Positions 39,735 through 48,823 of a stretch of 64,000 nt of DNA are shown here, in pieces (position 1 is the stretch's first letter; the number at the start of each line of letters is the position of its first letter). Origin of the DNA: Raineyella sp964528755 (GTDB lineage Bacteria; Actinomycetota; Actinomycetes; Propionibacteriales; Propionibacteriaceae). The stretch lies in NCBI GenBank assembly GCA_964528755.1, contig CAZGWN010000004.1, positions 1 through 64,000 on the forward strand, written 5' to 3'. The notes under the pieces were generated by a model, which had not been told where the DNA came from, made no database searches, and saw nothing but the letters and a program-made list of their open reading frames with translations. The translations under genes were made by a program, and so were the position numbers.

Positions 39735-42692
39735 TCAGTCGCCCCAGAAGAGTCGTTCGACCACGGCCCGGGCGCGGCGGGTGACCGCCAGGTAGTGCGC
39801 CTTCAGCGGGCCCGACCCGTCGTAGCCGAGCGTGTCGGCGACCGCACCCGCATCCGCCCCGTCGGTCGGCAGGGTGTCGGAGGGCCGGCCCCGGACCAGC
39901 GTGATGGCGTTGCGGATCCGGCTCGCGAGCAGCCACGCCTCCTCCAGCACGGCCGCGTCGTGTGCGTCGATCAGGCCCAGGTCTCGTTCGGTCCGCAGCG
40001 CGGTCAGGGTCCGCGGCGTGCGCAACTGCGGGTACTCCCCGGCGTGCTGAAGCTGGACGAACTGCACGGTCCACTCGACGTCGCTGAGCCCGCCGGGACC
40101 GAGTTTGGTGTGCCGTTCCCGGTCGGCGCCCCGCGGCAGACGTTCGGCCTCCATCCGCGCCTTGAGCCTGCGGATCTCACGGATCTGGTCGGCCCCCAGG
40201 CCGTCGGCGGGCCAGCGGATCGGGTCGATCACGGCCATCAGCCGATCCCCCAGATCCTGGTCGCCCGCGCCGAACGAGGCCCGCACCAGCGCCTGCGCCT
40301 CCCAGGTCGACGACCAGCGCCGGTAGTAGGTCCGGAACGACTCCAGCGACCGGACCAGCGGACCGCCGCGGCCCTCGGGTCGCAGGTCGAGGTCGAGCTC
40401 GAGCGGCGGTTCGGGCCCGGGCCGGCGCAGCACCTCCCGGATCCGGGTGACCACGCGTACGGCGAACCGCTGCGCCGCCTCGTCGGCGCCGTCGTCCATC
40501 ACGATCATGCAGTCCGCGTCGGAGGCGTATGCCATCTCGCCGCCGCCCCAGCGGCCCAGCGCGATGACCGCCAGCGGCGGCAGCGTCGCGCCGGCCCTTT
40601 CGGCATCGCGACGGGCCACCGCCAGCGCGGCCTCCATGGTCGCGGAGGTGACGTTGCTCAGCGCGTCCCCGACCTCCTCGACGTCGCGGTGCCGGAGCAG
40701 ATCGGCCATCGCGATCCGCAGCAGTTCACGCCTCCGCTGCCCCCGCACCGAGTCGGCGGAGGCGACCGGGTCGTCATGGCGCAGCGCGATCGAGGTGAAC
40801 GACCCCGACAGCACCGCCCGCGGCCGCGGGGTGAAGTCGGCCTCGTCGGCCAGCATCTCCACCGACTGCGGGAAACGCATCAGCAGGTCGGTGGCGTAGC
40901 GGCTGGTGGCCAGGATGTGGGCGAGCCGCTGGGCCATCGCCCCGCCGTCGCGCAGCGTCCGCAGGTACCACGCGGTCCGTCCGAGCTTCTCCGACACCTG
41001 GCGGAACGCGAGCAGGCCGGCGTCCGGATTGGGCCCTTCGGCGAACCAGCCGAGCATCGCCGGCAGGATCTGCCGCTGGATCTCGGTCCGCCGGGTGACG
41101 CCGGTGGTCAGCGCGCGGATGTGGTTGAGCGCCGCCCGCGGGTCGGCGTAGCCGAGGCCGCGCAGACGGGCCTCCGCCGCGTCGGTGGTCAGCCGCAGGT
41201 CCTCTGCGCCGATGTGGGAGACCGCCGCCAGCAACGGCGAGTAGAAGATCCGTTGGTGCAGGGCGACCACCCGGCGGGTGCTGTCCCGCCAGGCACGGAC
41301 GAGTTCCTCGGCCGGGTTGAGGCGCCAGCCCAGGGAACGTCCGATCCGGCGTAGATCGGCCGGATCGTCGGGCATCAGGTGGGTCCGCCGCAGCCGGTAG
41401 AGCTGCACCCGGTGTTCGATGGTCCGTTGCAGCCGGTACGCGGCGGCCAGGTCGGCACCGTCCTCCCGGCCGACATAGCCGTAGCGCACCAGCGCCCGAA
41501 GCCCGGCCAGCGTCCCGGCTCGGCGGAGCCGCTCATCGGCCCGGCCGTGGACGAGCTGGAGGATCTGGACGGAGAACTCCACGTCACGCAGCCCGCCCTC
41601 GCCGAGCTTGATCTGCCGTCCGCGTTCCCGGGCGGGGATCAGGCTGACCACCCGGCGGCGCATCGCCTGGGTCTCCCGGACGAACCCCTCCCGCCCGCCG
41701 ACCTGCCACACCATCGGCGCGACCATCTCGACGAACGCCCGGCCCAGGGCCAGGTCGCCCGCGGCCGGCCGCGCCTTGAGCATGGCCTGGAATTCCCAGG
41801 CCTTGGCGTACGTACGGTAGTAATGCCGGTGGCTGTCCAGGGTCCGCACCAGCGGGCCGCCCTTGCCCTCGGGCCGCAGGGCCGCGTCCACCGGCCAGAT
41901 CGTGCCCGCCCCGGTGTGGGCCGAACAGATCCGGGCCAGGGTCGCGGCAAGCTCGGCCCCCACGGACAGGCAGGTGTCGTGGTCGCAGGCCGGCGTACCG
42001 GCATCGTCGGCCGGCTCGGCGACGTAGAGCACGTCGACGTCGGAGACATAGTTGAGTTCCCTGCCTCCGGTCTTGCCCAGGGCGACGACCGCCAACCGCA
42101 CCCGGGCGGCCCGCTCGCCCCCCACCCGCCCGCGGGCGACCGCCAACGCCCCCTCCAGCACGGCGTCCGCCAGGTCGGCCAGGCTCTCCGAGACCTGCGG
42201 CTGGACCTCGACGGGGTCGGCGGCGGTCAGATCGCGGGCCGCGATCCGCAGCAGCACGCCGTGGTAGGCGCCCCGCAGCTCGTCCCCGGACACCAACGTC
42301 GCCACCGGCATCGCTGCGGCCGGATCCGCACCGACGGCGTGCAACAGTTCGGCCCGAACGTCCTCGGCAGGCCCAGCCGGCAACGGACCGACGAGCTGGT
42401 CGATGTGTTCGGGGAACCGGAAGAGGTCCTGCTGCAGCCCCGTGCTCGCGCCCAGCACCGCGACAAGCCGATCGGCGAGCACGGGGTCGGCCGACAGTCG
42501 GGCCGGCAACTCCGGGTGGTCGGTGACGAGCCGGTGCAGTCCCGCGAGCGCCAGATCGGGATCGTCGGCGGCGGCCAGCAGATCGAGCCGGTCCTCGTCG
42601 TCGGGCCGGTCCGCGATCAGTCGGGCCGCCTTCTCCGCGTCGACGAAGCCCAGCCGGGCCAGCCGACCCTCCATGGTCTCGACGCGATCCAT
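39735..42692 (-). CDS. glnE: Glutamine synthetase adenylyltransferase
   Basis: Bifunctional enzyme that adenylylates and deadenylylates glutamine synthetase according to nitrogen state. The 985-residue protein has two nucleotidyltransferase-type domains: GGRELNYVSDVDVLYV in the N-terminal (removal) half and GGGEMAYASDADCMIV in the C-terminal (addition) half, with a helical domain after each. The target is Tyr402 of the GlnA encoded at 11758. ATG 42692 is preferred because a TAGGAT hexamer lies 7 bases upstream (leaderless); ATG 42701 is the next in-frame start. Immediately upstream is a 26-bp tandem repeat that overlaps this promoter. Confidence 0.95.
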   Translation of the reverse strand: MDRVETMEGRLARLGFVDAEKAARLIADRPDDEDRLDLLAAADDPDLALAGLHRLVTDHPELPARLSADPVLADRLVAVLGASTGLQQDLFRFPEHIDQLVGPLPAGPAEDVRAELLHAVGADPAAAMPVATLVSGDELRGAYHGVLLRIAARDLTAADPVEVQPQVSESLADLADAVLEGALAVARGRVGGERAARVRLAVVALGKTGGRELNYVSDVDVLYVAEPADDAGTPACDHDTCLSVGAELAATLARICSAHTGAGTIWPVDAALRPEGKGGPLVRTLDSHRHYYRTYAKAWEFQAMLKARPAAGDLALGRAFVEMVAPMVWQVGGREGFVRETQAMRRRVVSLIPARERGRQIKLGEGGLRDVEFSVQILQLVHGRADERLRRAGTLAGLRALVRYGYVGREDGADLAAAYRLQRTIEHRVQLYRLRRTHLMPDDPADLRRIGRSLGWRLNPAEELVRAWRDSTRRVVALHQRIFYSPLLAAVSHIGAEDLRLTTDAAEARLRGLGYADPRAALNHIRALTTGVTRRTEIQRQILPAMLGWFAEGPNPDAGLLAFRQVSEKLGRTAWYLRTLRDGGAMAQRLAHILATSRYATDLLMRFPQSVEMLADEADFTPRPRAVLSGSFTSIALRHDDPVASADSVRGQRRRELLRIAMADLLRHRDVEEVGDALSNVTSATMEAALAVARRDAERAGATLPPLAVIALGRWGGGEMAYASDADCMIVMDDGADEAAQRFAVRVVTRIREVLRRPGPEPPLELDLDLRPEGRGGPLVRSLESFRTYYRRWSSTWEAQALVRASFGAGDQDLGDRLMAVIDPIRWPADGLGADQIREIRRLKARMEAERLPRGADRERHTKLGPGGLSDVEWTVQFVQLQHAGEYPQLRTPRTLTALRTERDLGLIDAHDAAVLEEAWLLASRIRNAITLVRGRPSDTLPTDGADAGAVADTLGYDGSGPLKAHYLAVTRRARAVVERLFWGD

Positions 42693-42694
42693 AC

Positions 42695-42746
42695 GGCGCA
42701 TCCTACGATGCGGGTCGTCCGGCGCATCCTACGATGCGGGTCGTAC
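42695..42746. repeat. 26-bp tandem repeat over glnE promoter
   Basis: Two near-identical copies (42695-42720 and 42721-42746) starting GGCGCATCCTACGATGC. Each holds GCATC-n4-GATGC, a small inverted repeat. On the minus strand the first copy carries the TAGGAT -10 of glnE, so the repeats would put two equal operator or promoter elements side by side. Confidence 0.8.
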
Positions 42747-42844
42747 GGCCGATCGGGGGCCCGCCACGCCTCCGATCGACCAACATCGACCCCGAGTTGG
42801 GCGTGAGTTTCCCGATCGGCCACATGAAGGAAACCGGCCGCGGG

Positions 42845-42850
42845 TACGGT
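42845..42850 (+). promoter_or_regulatory. -10 hexamer of DinB/MDMPI-like gene (leaderless)
   Basis: TACGGT, then 7 bases, then GTG 42858, with no ribosome site. Confidence 0.45.
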
Positions 42851-42857
42851 CGATCGG

Positions 42858-43730
42858 GTGAGCCAGTCCCTACGAGTGCAACGCCAGACGGCGAGGCTGC
42901 GTCAGACCTTCGTCCGATCCGGGGCGCTCGTCGACGAGGTGGCCCAATCCCTGTCGGCGGCCGATTTCGCCCGTCCCGCCCGGGTCCGGGGGTGGGACGT
43001 CCGACTGCTCACCGCCCACTTGTTGTGGCGGCTCACCTCGATGGCGTTTCAGCTCGACCATCCGTCCGCGAGCCGTCCGGTCACGCTGGAACAGTACGCC
43101 GCCCATTCCCTGGCCACCACCGCCCGTCGGTTGGAACAGGCCCGGGCGACCGCCGACCACGACACCGGACACGCGCTCGCCGCGCAGTTGCACAGCGTCA
43201 TCGCCGATCTGTCGGTGCTGCTCAGCGACGAGGATCTGCCGCCGGTCGTCGACACCGGCGTCGGCCGGCTCAATCTGCTCGATTTCCTGCGGATCTACCT
43301 GATCGACGTCGTCGTCCACCTCGATGACGTCCGTGATGCCCTGGGGCCGGGTGCCGGTCCGCGCCGTGAGGCCCCGGCCGCTCGCGTCGGGCGGGACAAC
43401 GACCCGGAGGCGGTCGCCGAGGTGGTCCGCACCCTCGCCGAGATCCTCGCCGCCCGCGCCCCGGGACAATCGGTCGAGGTGCGGATCCCGCCCTTCGCCG
43501 CCGTCCAGATCGGCGACCCGGAGGCGGCAAGCCGGGCCGGCTCCGAGTTCGTCGAACCGGCCCCGACGCACACCCGCGGAACCCCGCCGGCGGTCGTCGA
43601 GACCGATCCGCTGACCTTCATGCGGCTGGGGCTCGGGCGGATGACGTGGGCCGACGCGCTGGGCCGCCGACTGGTGGCCGCCTCCGGATTGCGGACCGAC
43701 CTCAGCCCGCAGTTGCCGCTGATCGGCTGA
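42858..43730 (+). CDS. DinB/MDMPI-like protein (possible mycothiol-dependent enzyme)
   Basis: A 290-residue protein whose first half fits the maleylpyruvate isomerase N-terminal/DinB helical bundle: GALVDEVAQSLSAADFARPARVRGWDVRLLTAHLLW, in which the His of TAHLLW is a likely metal ligand; further histidines are in FQLDHPS and VVVHLDD. Actinobacterial members often use mycothiol as cofactor. The C-terminal half (residues about 190-280) looks like a sterol-carrier-type domain (SVEVRIPPFAAVQIG; DPLTFMRLGLGRMTW). Start GTG 42858 is supported by the TACGGT hexamer 7 bases before it. The substrate is unknown. Confidence 0.75.
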   Translation: MSQSLRVQRQTARLRQTFVRSGALVDEVAQSLSAADFARPARVRGWDVRLLTAHLLWRLTSMAFQLDHPSASRPVTLEQYAAHSLATTARRLEQARATADHDTGHALAAQLHSVIADLSVLLSDEDLPPVVDTGVGRLNLLDFLRIYLIDVVVHLDDVRDALGPGAGPRREAPAARVGRDNDPEAVAEVVRTLAEILAARAPGQSVEVRIPPFAAVQIGDPEAASRAGSEFVEPAPTHTRGTPPAVVETDPLTFMRLGLGRMTWADALGRRLVAASGLRTDLSPQLPLIG

Positions 43731-43742
43731 TCCCGGCCGCCC

Positions 43743-45080
43743 TCAGAGCGTCGGCAGCAGGCTGTCCAGCTCGTACGGGGTGACGTAGTGGCGGTAGGCG
43801 TCGAACTCGGCCCGCTTGTTGCGCAGGAAGAAGTCGAAGACGTGTGCGCCGAGGGTCTCGGCGACCAGCTCGGAACCCTCCATCACCTTGATCGCCTGCT
43901 CCAGGGTGCGCGGGAGCGGCTCGATGCCGAGCATCCGCCGCTCCCGGTCCGTCAGCGACCAGACGTCGTCCTCGGCCTCGGCGGGCAACTCCATCCGCTG
44001 CTCGATGCCGTCCAGCCCGGCGGCCAGCGCCACCGCGTACGCCAGATAGGGGTTCGCCCCCGAGTCGATGGACCTCAACTCGACACGGGCCGAACTGCCC
44101 TTGTTCGGCTTGTACATCGGCACCCGGACCAGCGCGGAGCGGTTGTTGCGGCCCCAACTGATGAACGAAGGCGCCTCGGCGCCGTACACGAGCCGCTTGT
44201 AGGAGTTGACCCACTGGTTGGTCACCGCGGTGATCTCGGCGGAGTGCGCGAGCAGTCCGGCGATGAACTGCCGGCCGACCGTCGACAGGTTGTACTCGGC
44301 CGAGGCGTCGTAGAACGCGTTGCTGTCCCCCTCGAACAAGGACATGTGGGTGTGCATGCCCGATCCCGGTTCGTCGGTGAACGGCTTGGGCATGAAGGTC
44401 GCCTTCATCCCCTGGGTCATCGCCACCTCGCGGACGACCACCCGGAAGGTCATGATGTTGTCGGCCATCGACAGCGCGTCGGCGTATCGCAGATCGATCT
44501 CCTGCTGGCCCGCGCCGGCCTCGTGGTGGGAGAACTCAACCGAGATCCCCATCTGCTCCAGCATGGTGATCGCGGCGCGACGGAAATCCGTGCCCTCCGC
44601 GTGGGCGGTGTGGTCGAAGTAGCCGGAGCTGTCGATCGGGGTCGGCTCGTGGCCCGGCTCGCGTTCGGGCTTGATGAGGAAGAACTCCACCTCGGGGTGG
44701 CAGTAGAAGGTGTAGCCCATGTCCGAGGCGCGTGACAGGGCCCGCTTGAGCACGTAGCGGGGATCGGCCCAGGACGGCGAGCCGTCTGGGTGACGGATGT
44801 CACAGAACATCCGCGCCGTCCCGCCGGCGACCTCCCGCCACGGCAGCAGTTGGAAGGTGGACGGGTCGGGATGAGCGACCATGTCGGACTCGTACACCCG
44901 GGCGAATCCCTCGACCGCAGACCCGTCGAAGCCGATGCCCTCGTCGAATGCCCCCTCCAGTTCCGCGGGGGCGATGGCAACCGACTTCAGATACCCCAGC
45001 ACATCGGTGAACCAGAGCCGCACGAAGCGAACGTCCCGCTCCTCCAAGGAGCGCAGGACGAATTCGGTCTGCTTGTCCAT
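43743..45080 (-). CDS. glnA2: Glutamine synthetase type I, second copy (GlnA2-like)
   Basis: A 445-residue glutamine synthetase. Catalytic motifs are intact (FDGSAVEGFAR; HPEVEFFL; ATFMPKPF; GSGMHTH; NRSALVRVP). It is shorter than GlnA and lacks the adenylylation tyrosine: the region reads EDDVWSLTDRER where GlnA has DLYELPPEE. It should therefore escape GlnE. Order glnE-glnA2 on one strand is conserved in mycobacteria. No ribosome site is seen before ATG 45080; TACATT lies about 20 bases upstream. It could serve glutamine synthesis under constant conditions or, as for some GlnA2-type paralogues, act on polyamines; sequence cannot decide. Confidence 0.93.
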   Translation of the reverse strand: MDKQTEFVLRSLEERDVRFVRLWFTDVLGYLKSVAIAPAELEGAFDEGIGFDGSAVEGFARVYESDMVAHPDPSTFQLLPWREVAGGTARMFCDIRHPDGSPSWADPRYVLKRALSRASDMGYTFYCHPEVEFFLIKPEREPGHEPTPIDSSGYFDHTAHAEGTDFRRAAITMLEQMGISVEFSHHEAGAGQQEIDLRYADALSMADNIMTFRVVVREVAMTQGMKATFMPKPFTDEPGSGMHTHMSLFEGDSNAFYDASAEYNLSTVGRQFIAGLLAHSAEITAVTNQWVNSYKRLVYGAEAPSFISWGRNNRSALVRVPMYKPNKGSSARVELRSIDSGANPYLAYAVALAAGLDGIEQRMELPAEAEDDVWSLTDRERRMLGIEPLPRTLEQAIKVMEGSELVAETLGAHVFDFFLRNKRAEFDAYRHYVTPYELDSLLPTL

Positions 45081-45293
45081 GGGCCCAGTCTGCCCCGAAG
45101 AATGTAACAGCGGTGTGACGATGGGTAATCCGCATGTCGGATCGGCCCGCTTCTGACGTCACGTCCCGTGGAGTGGTGTGGGTCCCTGGCGTCGTGGCTG
45201 GGGCGACCGGGTCGTCTCAGCGGTTGGCCCAGCGTGGTGGTGGCGAAACCAGGGGGTTACGGGAGGACCGGGGCCGATGATGTACCGGGATAT

Positions 45294-45349
45294 TGGATCA
45301 GGTACCCCTTTTGTCGACTGGCCGCTCGACAAAAGGGGTACCTGATCCA
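45294..45349. repeat. 24-bp perfect inverted repeat between divergent genes
   Basis: Left arm 45294-45317 (TGGATCAGGTACC then CCTTTTGTCGA) and its exact reverse complement 45326-45349 flank an 8-base loop, CTGGCCGC. A terminator is not expected between divergent glnA2 (-) and the gene at 45448 (+). Apart from it and the -10 of the next gene, 45081-45447 shows nothing else. Confidence 0.9.
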
Positions 45350-45435
45350 CGATGGGGGTAGGTCACGCCTGCGAAGGGCGGTTGACCTACCGGGATTGTC
45401 GACCTCAACCCTGCCGACCCCGGCGGGCCTCGGGC

Positions 45436-45441
45436 TAGAGT
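45436..45441 (+). promoter_or_regulatory. -10 hexamer of gene at 45448 (leaderless)
   Basis: TAGAGT, then 6 bases, then GTG 45448. No ribosome site is present. Confidence 0.5.
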
Positions 45442-45447
45442 CGGGGG

Positions 45448-46656
45448 GTGGCCACACGACGAGATGCCGGCACATTCCGCCGCCCGGGCCGCCCGGGCGG
45501 GTGGGCCCGGTTCCCCCACCCCTCGTCGACCCGGCCCACGCCGGAGCCTCCGGCCGGGCCCGGGGTCGATACGGCCCCACCGGCACCGAACCCGGACGCC
45601 CCGGGGGTGACCCCGCTCCCCGGCGGGGGCAGCCTCGTGTCCGCCGGGCAGTGGAGCGAGCAGGCCGCCACCACCATCAACATGCCGGCCATCCGCCCCG
45701 ATATGCCGCCCCCGGCTCCTTACCGGGCGGCTCCCGCTCCACTCGCCCCGGCGCCGACACCACAGAGGCGGGCGCAGACCCACACCATCCACGAGCCGTC
45801 CCCGCAGGAGGTCGTCCGTCGGCGCCGCGAGGCGCGCGAGACCGACCCGCCGACGGGCCGGGGCGGTGGCCGGTCGGGCCGCCTGGCCGCCCTCGTCGCC
45901 GCTGCCGTCCTGCTGCCCGCCGTCGCGTGGGGAAGCATCGCGCTCGCCCGTGATGGCACCACCATGGCGATCGGCTCGTCGGCCCGCTCCGCCGCCGAGC
46001 GGATCCCCTCCCCGACCGGCACGCCGACGGTCGACGCCGAAGCCGCGGTCCCGCCGACGACGGCCTCACCGGCCACCCGCCCGTCGTCGTCGGTGCCCGC
46101 CTCGGCCCTCGCCTCGCCGGGCGGACTGCCCCCCGAATGTGCCTCCGGCGACCCGGGGCGGGGGCGGGCCGATTCCGCCGACGGGACCGTCTCCGGCGGC
46201 GGCCTGTCCTTCCCCACCGTGGCCGGCTACCGGGTGCCGTCGACCGCCTACGTCATGTCGTGGGCGAACGGCGCCACCGGCCAGTCCCGCACGGTGGCCC
46301 AGGGCTGGGAGAGCTGGTTCGGGGTGGGAACCCTCGATGAACCGACCACATCGGCCGCCGAGGCCGCCCGGATGGTCACCCGGTGCCTGTCCAGCGCCGC
46401 CCTCGTCGGCCGGGTCACCGATACCTCCACCGTCACCGACCGGGCGACCACGGTCGACGGGCACGACGCATGGATGATCCGCACCCAGTTGCACGTCGAC
46501 GAGCTCGCCCCCGTCGCCGGCGACCAGATCACCGTGGTCGCCGTGGACACCGGTCGCGAGGCGCTGTCGGTCTTCGCCGACGCCGTGCCGCTGGACGACC
46601 CACAGGCCCTGGACCTGGCCGACCAGGTCCAGGAGAAGCTGGCGGTCACCGGATGA
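45448..46656 (+). CDS. Membrane-anchored hypothetical protein
   Basis: A 402-residue protein with a long Pro/Ala-rich N-terminal cytoplasmic region, one transmembrane helix (LAALVAAAVLLPAVAWGSIALA, about residues 145-166), a Ser/Thr/Pro linker, and an extracytoplasmic domain (about 255-400) with two cysteines. The design parallels the DUF2510 protein encoded at 38666, with no sequence identity recognised. Start GTG 45448 follows TAGAGT by 6 bases (leaderless). The stop overlaps the HprK-like gene as ATGA, so the two products are made together. I do not recognise the family and assign no function. Confidence 0.75.
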   Translation: MATRRDAGTFRRPGRPGGWARFPHPSSTRPTPEPPAGPGVDTAPPAPNPDAPGVTPLPGGGSLVSAGQWSEQAATTINMPAIRPDMPPPAPYRAAPAPLAPAPTPQRRAQTHTIHEPSPQEVVRRRREARETDPPTGRGGGRSGRLAALVAAAVLLPAVAWGSIALARDGTTMAIGSSARSAAERIPSPTGTPTVDAEAAVPPTTASPATRPSSSVPASALASPGGLPPECASGDPGRGRADSADGTVSGGGLSFPTVAGYRVPSTAYVMSWANGATGQSRTVAQGWESWFGVGTLDEPTTSAAEAARMVTRCLSSAALVGRVTDTSTVTDRATTVDGHDAWMIRTQLHVDELAPVAGDQITVVAVDTGREALSVFADAVPLDDPQALDLADQVQEKLAVTG

Positions 46657-47771
46657 GCCCGATCGGACGGGCTCTGGAGGAGTCCGGGACCACCGAGCCG
46701 GCCGGCTTCGCCCTCGACGTCGTGGTGCTGGGCCGCCCCTTCCGACTGATCGGGCGACACCCGGCCACCCGCGACGCGCTGGCCCGCCAGTGGTCGCGCT
46801 GTCGGCCGACCGACGCCTCCCCGGGCCGGACGCCGCCCGAGGAGATCCGTGAGGTCCCCGTGAGGGACCGGGAGGGCTACCCGGCCGACGGCGGCTACTC
46901 GCTGACGACCACCCTCACGGCGGCGGCCATCGAACAGCATGTCGGCCGCCGACTGATGTTCCACGCGGCGGGGCTCGCCACCGACGACGGGCGGGTGGTC
47001 GCGCTGATTGCTCCGTCCGGGCACGGCAAGACGACCGCGGCCACGACGTTGTGTGCCGACCGGTTCGGCTATGTGACCGACGAGACGGTCTCGGTCGGGG
47101 ATGACCTCTCGGTGGACGCCTACCCGAAACCGCTGTCGGTGGTGACCGACCCGAAACGGCCCTACAGCAAGGCGCAGCACTCCCCGGACGACCTCGGCCT
47201 GCGGCAGTGTCCCGAGTGCCTCGTGCTGGACCGGATGATCGTCCTGGACCGCCGGGAGGATGCGGACCCTCCGGCGGTGCGCCCCCTCGACGGGCCGGAG
47301 GCGCTGATGGCGGTGATGCCCCAGATCTCGGCCCTCACCTCGCTGCCTCGGCCGTTGGAGCGGCTGTGCCGGACGATCGACCGGTGCGGCGGGCTGCTGC
47401 GGCTGTCGTACCGCCAGATCGGTCACGCGGCGCCGCTGGTGTCCGACCTGACGGCCCGACCCGCGGTCGCCACCGACCCGACCTGGGAGCCGTGGCACCC
47501 GCCGGGCGGGCGGCCGGCGGAGTGGACCGACGCCGTCGTCTTCGGCGCCGGGGACCAGCCCGCGCAGGGTGCGGTCGTCCTCGTCGGGCGGGTGCCGGTC
47601 GGGCTCGGCCCGCTCGGCGTGGCAGTGGTCGAGGCGGCGTTGGCCGGGCTCGGCGGGGAGGAACTTGTCGCCGAGATCGTCGAGTTGGCCGGCCCCCATC
47701 CGCGTGCCGCGGAGCTGGTCGGAAAACTGGCCGAGGACCTGCGCCGGGCCGGCGTGATCCCGCACCCGTGA
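46653..47771 (+). CDS. HprK-like P-loop protein with PqqD-like C-terminus
   Basis: A 372-residue protein. Residues about 80-270 resemble the HPr kinase/phosphorylase fold: Walker A APSGHGKTT at 120-128 and FGYVTDETVSV downstream. Residues about 275-372 resemble a PqqD/RRE leader-peptide-binding domain (VVLVGRVPVGLGPLGVAVVEAALAG, then ELVGKLAEDLRRAGVI). HprK- and PqqD-type proteins occur together in lasso and other modified-peptide systems, but no cyclase, protease or precursor peptide was found nearby. Coupled (ATGA) to the membrane protein gene. A kinase acting on a protein or peptide partner is inferred. Confidence 0.65.
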   Translation: MSPIGRALEESGTTEPAGFALDVVVLGRPFRLIGRHPATRDALARQWSRCRPTDASPGRTPPEEIREVPVRDREGYPADGGYSLTTTLTAAAIEQHVGRRLMFHAAGLATDDGRVVALIAPSGHGKTTAATTLCADRFGYVTDETVSVGDDLSVDAYPKPLSVVTDPKRPYSKAQHSPDDLGLRQCPECLVLDRMIVLDRREDADPPAVRPLDGPEALMAVMPQISALTSLPRPLERLCRTIDRCGGLLRLSYRQIGHAAPLVSDLTARPAVATDPTWEPWHPPGGRPAEWTDAVVFGAGDQPAQGAVVLVGRVPVGLGPLGVAVVEAALAGLGGEELVAEIVELAGPHPRAAELVGKLAEDLRRAGVIPHP

Positions 47772-47806
47772 GGGCGATCCGCCGTGCGGCCGGTTGCGCG
47801 GACGGC

Positions 47807-47812
47807 TACGGT
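47807..47812 (+). promoter_or_regulatory. -10 hexamer of map (leaderless)
   Basis: TACGGT, then 6 bases, then GTG 47819. Confidence 0.5.
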
Positions 47813-47818
47813 GACTCC

Positions 47819-48691
47819 GTGACTCCGCTGACCCCCTATCCGATCCCGCCCGCCTACCCGGTTCCCTCATCCATTCCCCGGCCCGAGTACGTGGGCAAGG
47901 CGGCGGACGACCCCAGCATCGACGCGTACGACGGGCCCGACGTGCAGCCTCCCGAGGTCATCGAGCGGATGCGCGAGGCGGGCCGGATCGCGGCGAACGC
48001 GCTGGTGATCGCGGGGCGGGCGGTGGCGCCCGGGGTCACCACCGACGAGCTGGACCGGGTCGCCAACGAGTACATGTGCGATCACGGCGCCTACCCCTCG
48101 TCGCTGGACTACCGCGGCTACCCGAAGGCGATCTGCACCTCGGTCAACGAGGTGATCTGCCACGGCATCCCCGACACCCGGCCGTTGGAGGACGGCGACA
48201 TCGTCAAGATCGACATCACCGCGTACAAGAACGGGGTGCACGGCGACAACTGCGCCACCTTTCTGGTCGGGGACGTCGCCCCGGAGACGGTCGCGCTGGT
48301 GGACCACACCCGGGAGGCGATGGAACGAGGGATCAAGGTCGTCAAGCCCGGACGCCGGGTCAACGTCATCGGACTGGCGATCGAGAAATACGCCCGCAGG
48401 TTCCACTACGGAGTCGTCCGCGACTACACCGGCCACGGCGTGCACACGGCGTTCCATTCCGGCTTGGTCATCCCGCACTACGACTCGCCGTTCGCCACCG
48501 CCGTCATCCAACCGGGGATGACCTTCACGGTTGAGCCGATGATCACCCTCGGCGGCCACGCCTGGCACCAGTGGGAGGACGGCTGGACAGTGCTCACCCG
48601 TGACGGCAGCATGTGCGCGCAGTTCGAACAGACACTCGTCGTCACCGAGACCGGCACCGAGATCCTCACCGTCGCCGACGCCGACATCTAG
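47819..48691 (+). CDS. map: Methionine aminopeptidase type I
   Basis: Removes the initiator methionine from new proteins. The 290-residue enzyme has all five metal ligands: Asp132, Asp143, His206, Glu239 and Glu270, in DITAYKNGVHGD, GHGVH, TVEPM and QFEQT. An N-terminal extension of about 40 residues is rich in PxxP (PIPPAYPVPSSIPRP), as in the long MetAP1c form of mycobacteria, where it may contact the ribosome. GTG 47819 follows TACGGT by 6 bases; there is no ribosome site. Confidence 0.95.
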   Translation: MTPLTPYPIPPAYPVPSSIPRPEYVGKAADDPSIDAYDGPDVQPPEVIERMREAGRIAANALVIAGRAVAPGVTTDELDRVANEYMCDHGAYPSSLDYRGYPKAICTSVNEVICHGIPDTRPLEDGDIVKIDITAYKNGVHGDNCATFLVGDVAPETVALVDHTREAMERGIKVVKPGRRVNVIGLAIEKYARRFHYGVVRDYTGHGVHTAFHSGLVIPHYDSPFATAVIQPGMTFTVEPMITLGGHAWHQWEDGWTVLTRDGSMCAQFEQTLVVTETGTEILTVADADI

Positions 48692-48823
48692 GCGCCGGGC
48701 CCACACCCCACCGACCGTCATCCAACCGTCCGACCGGCCCGCTACAGTGTTCTGGCGTCGGACCCGGACTGCCACCGATCCCGACCGCCCCCCAACTCGC
48801 AGCGAACTTCCCAGGAGGACAGC

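Noticed and set aside
45294..45349. Terminator of glnA2
   Set aside because: glnA2 is transcribed away from this site, so the hairpin lies upstream of its start and not after its stop.
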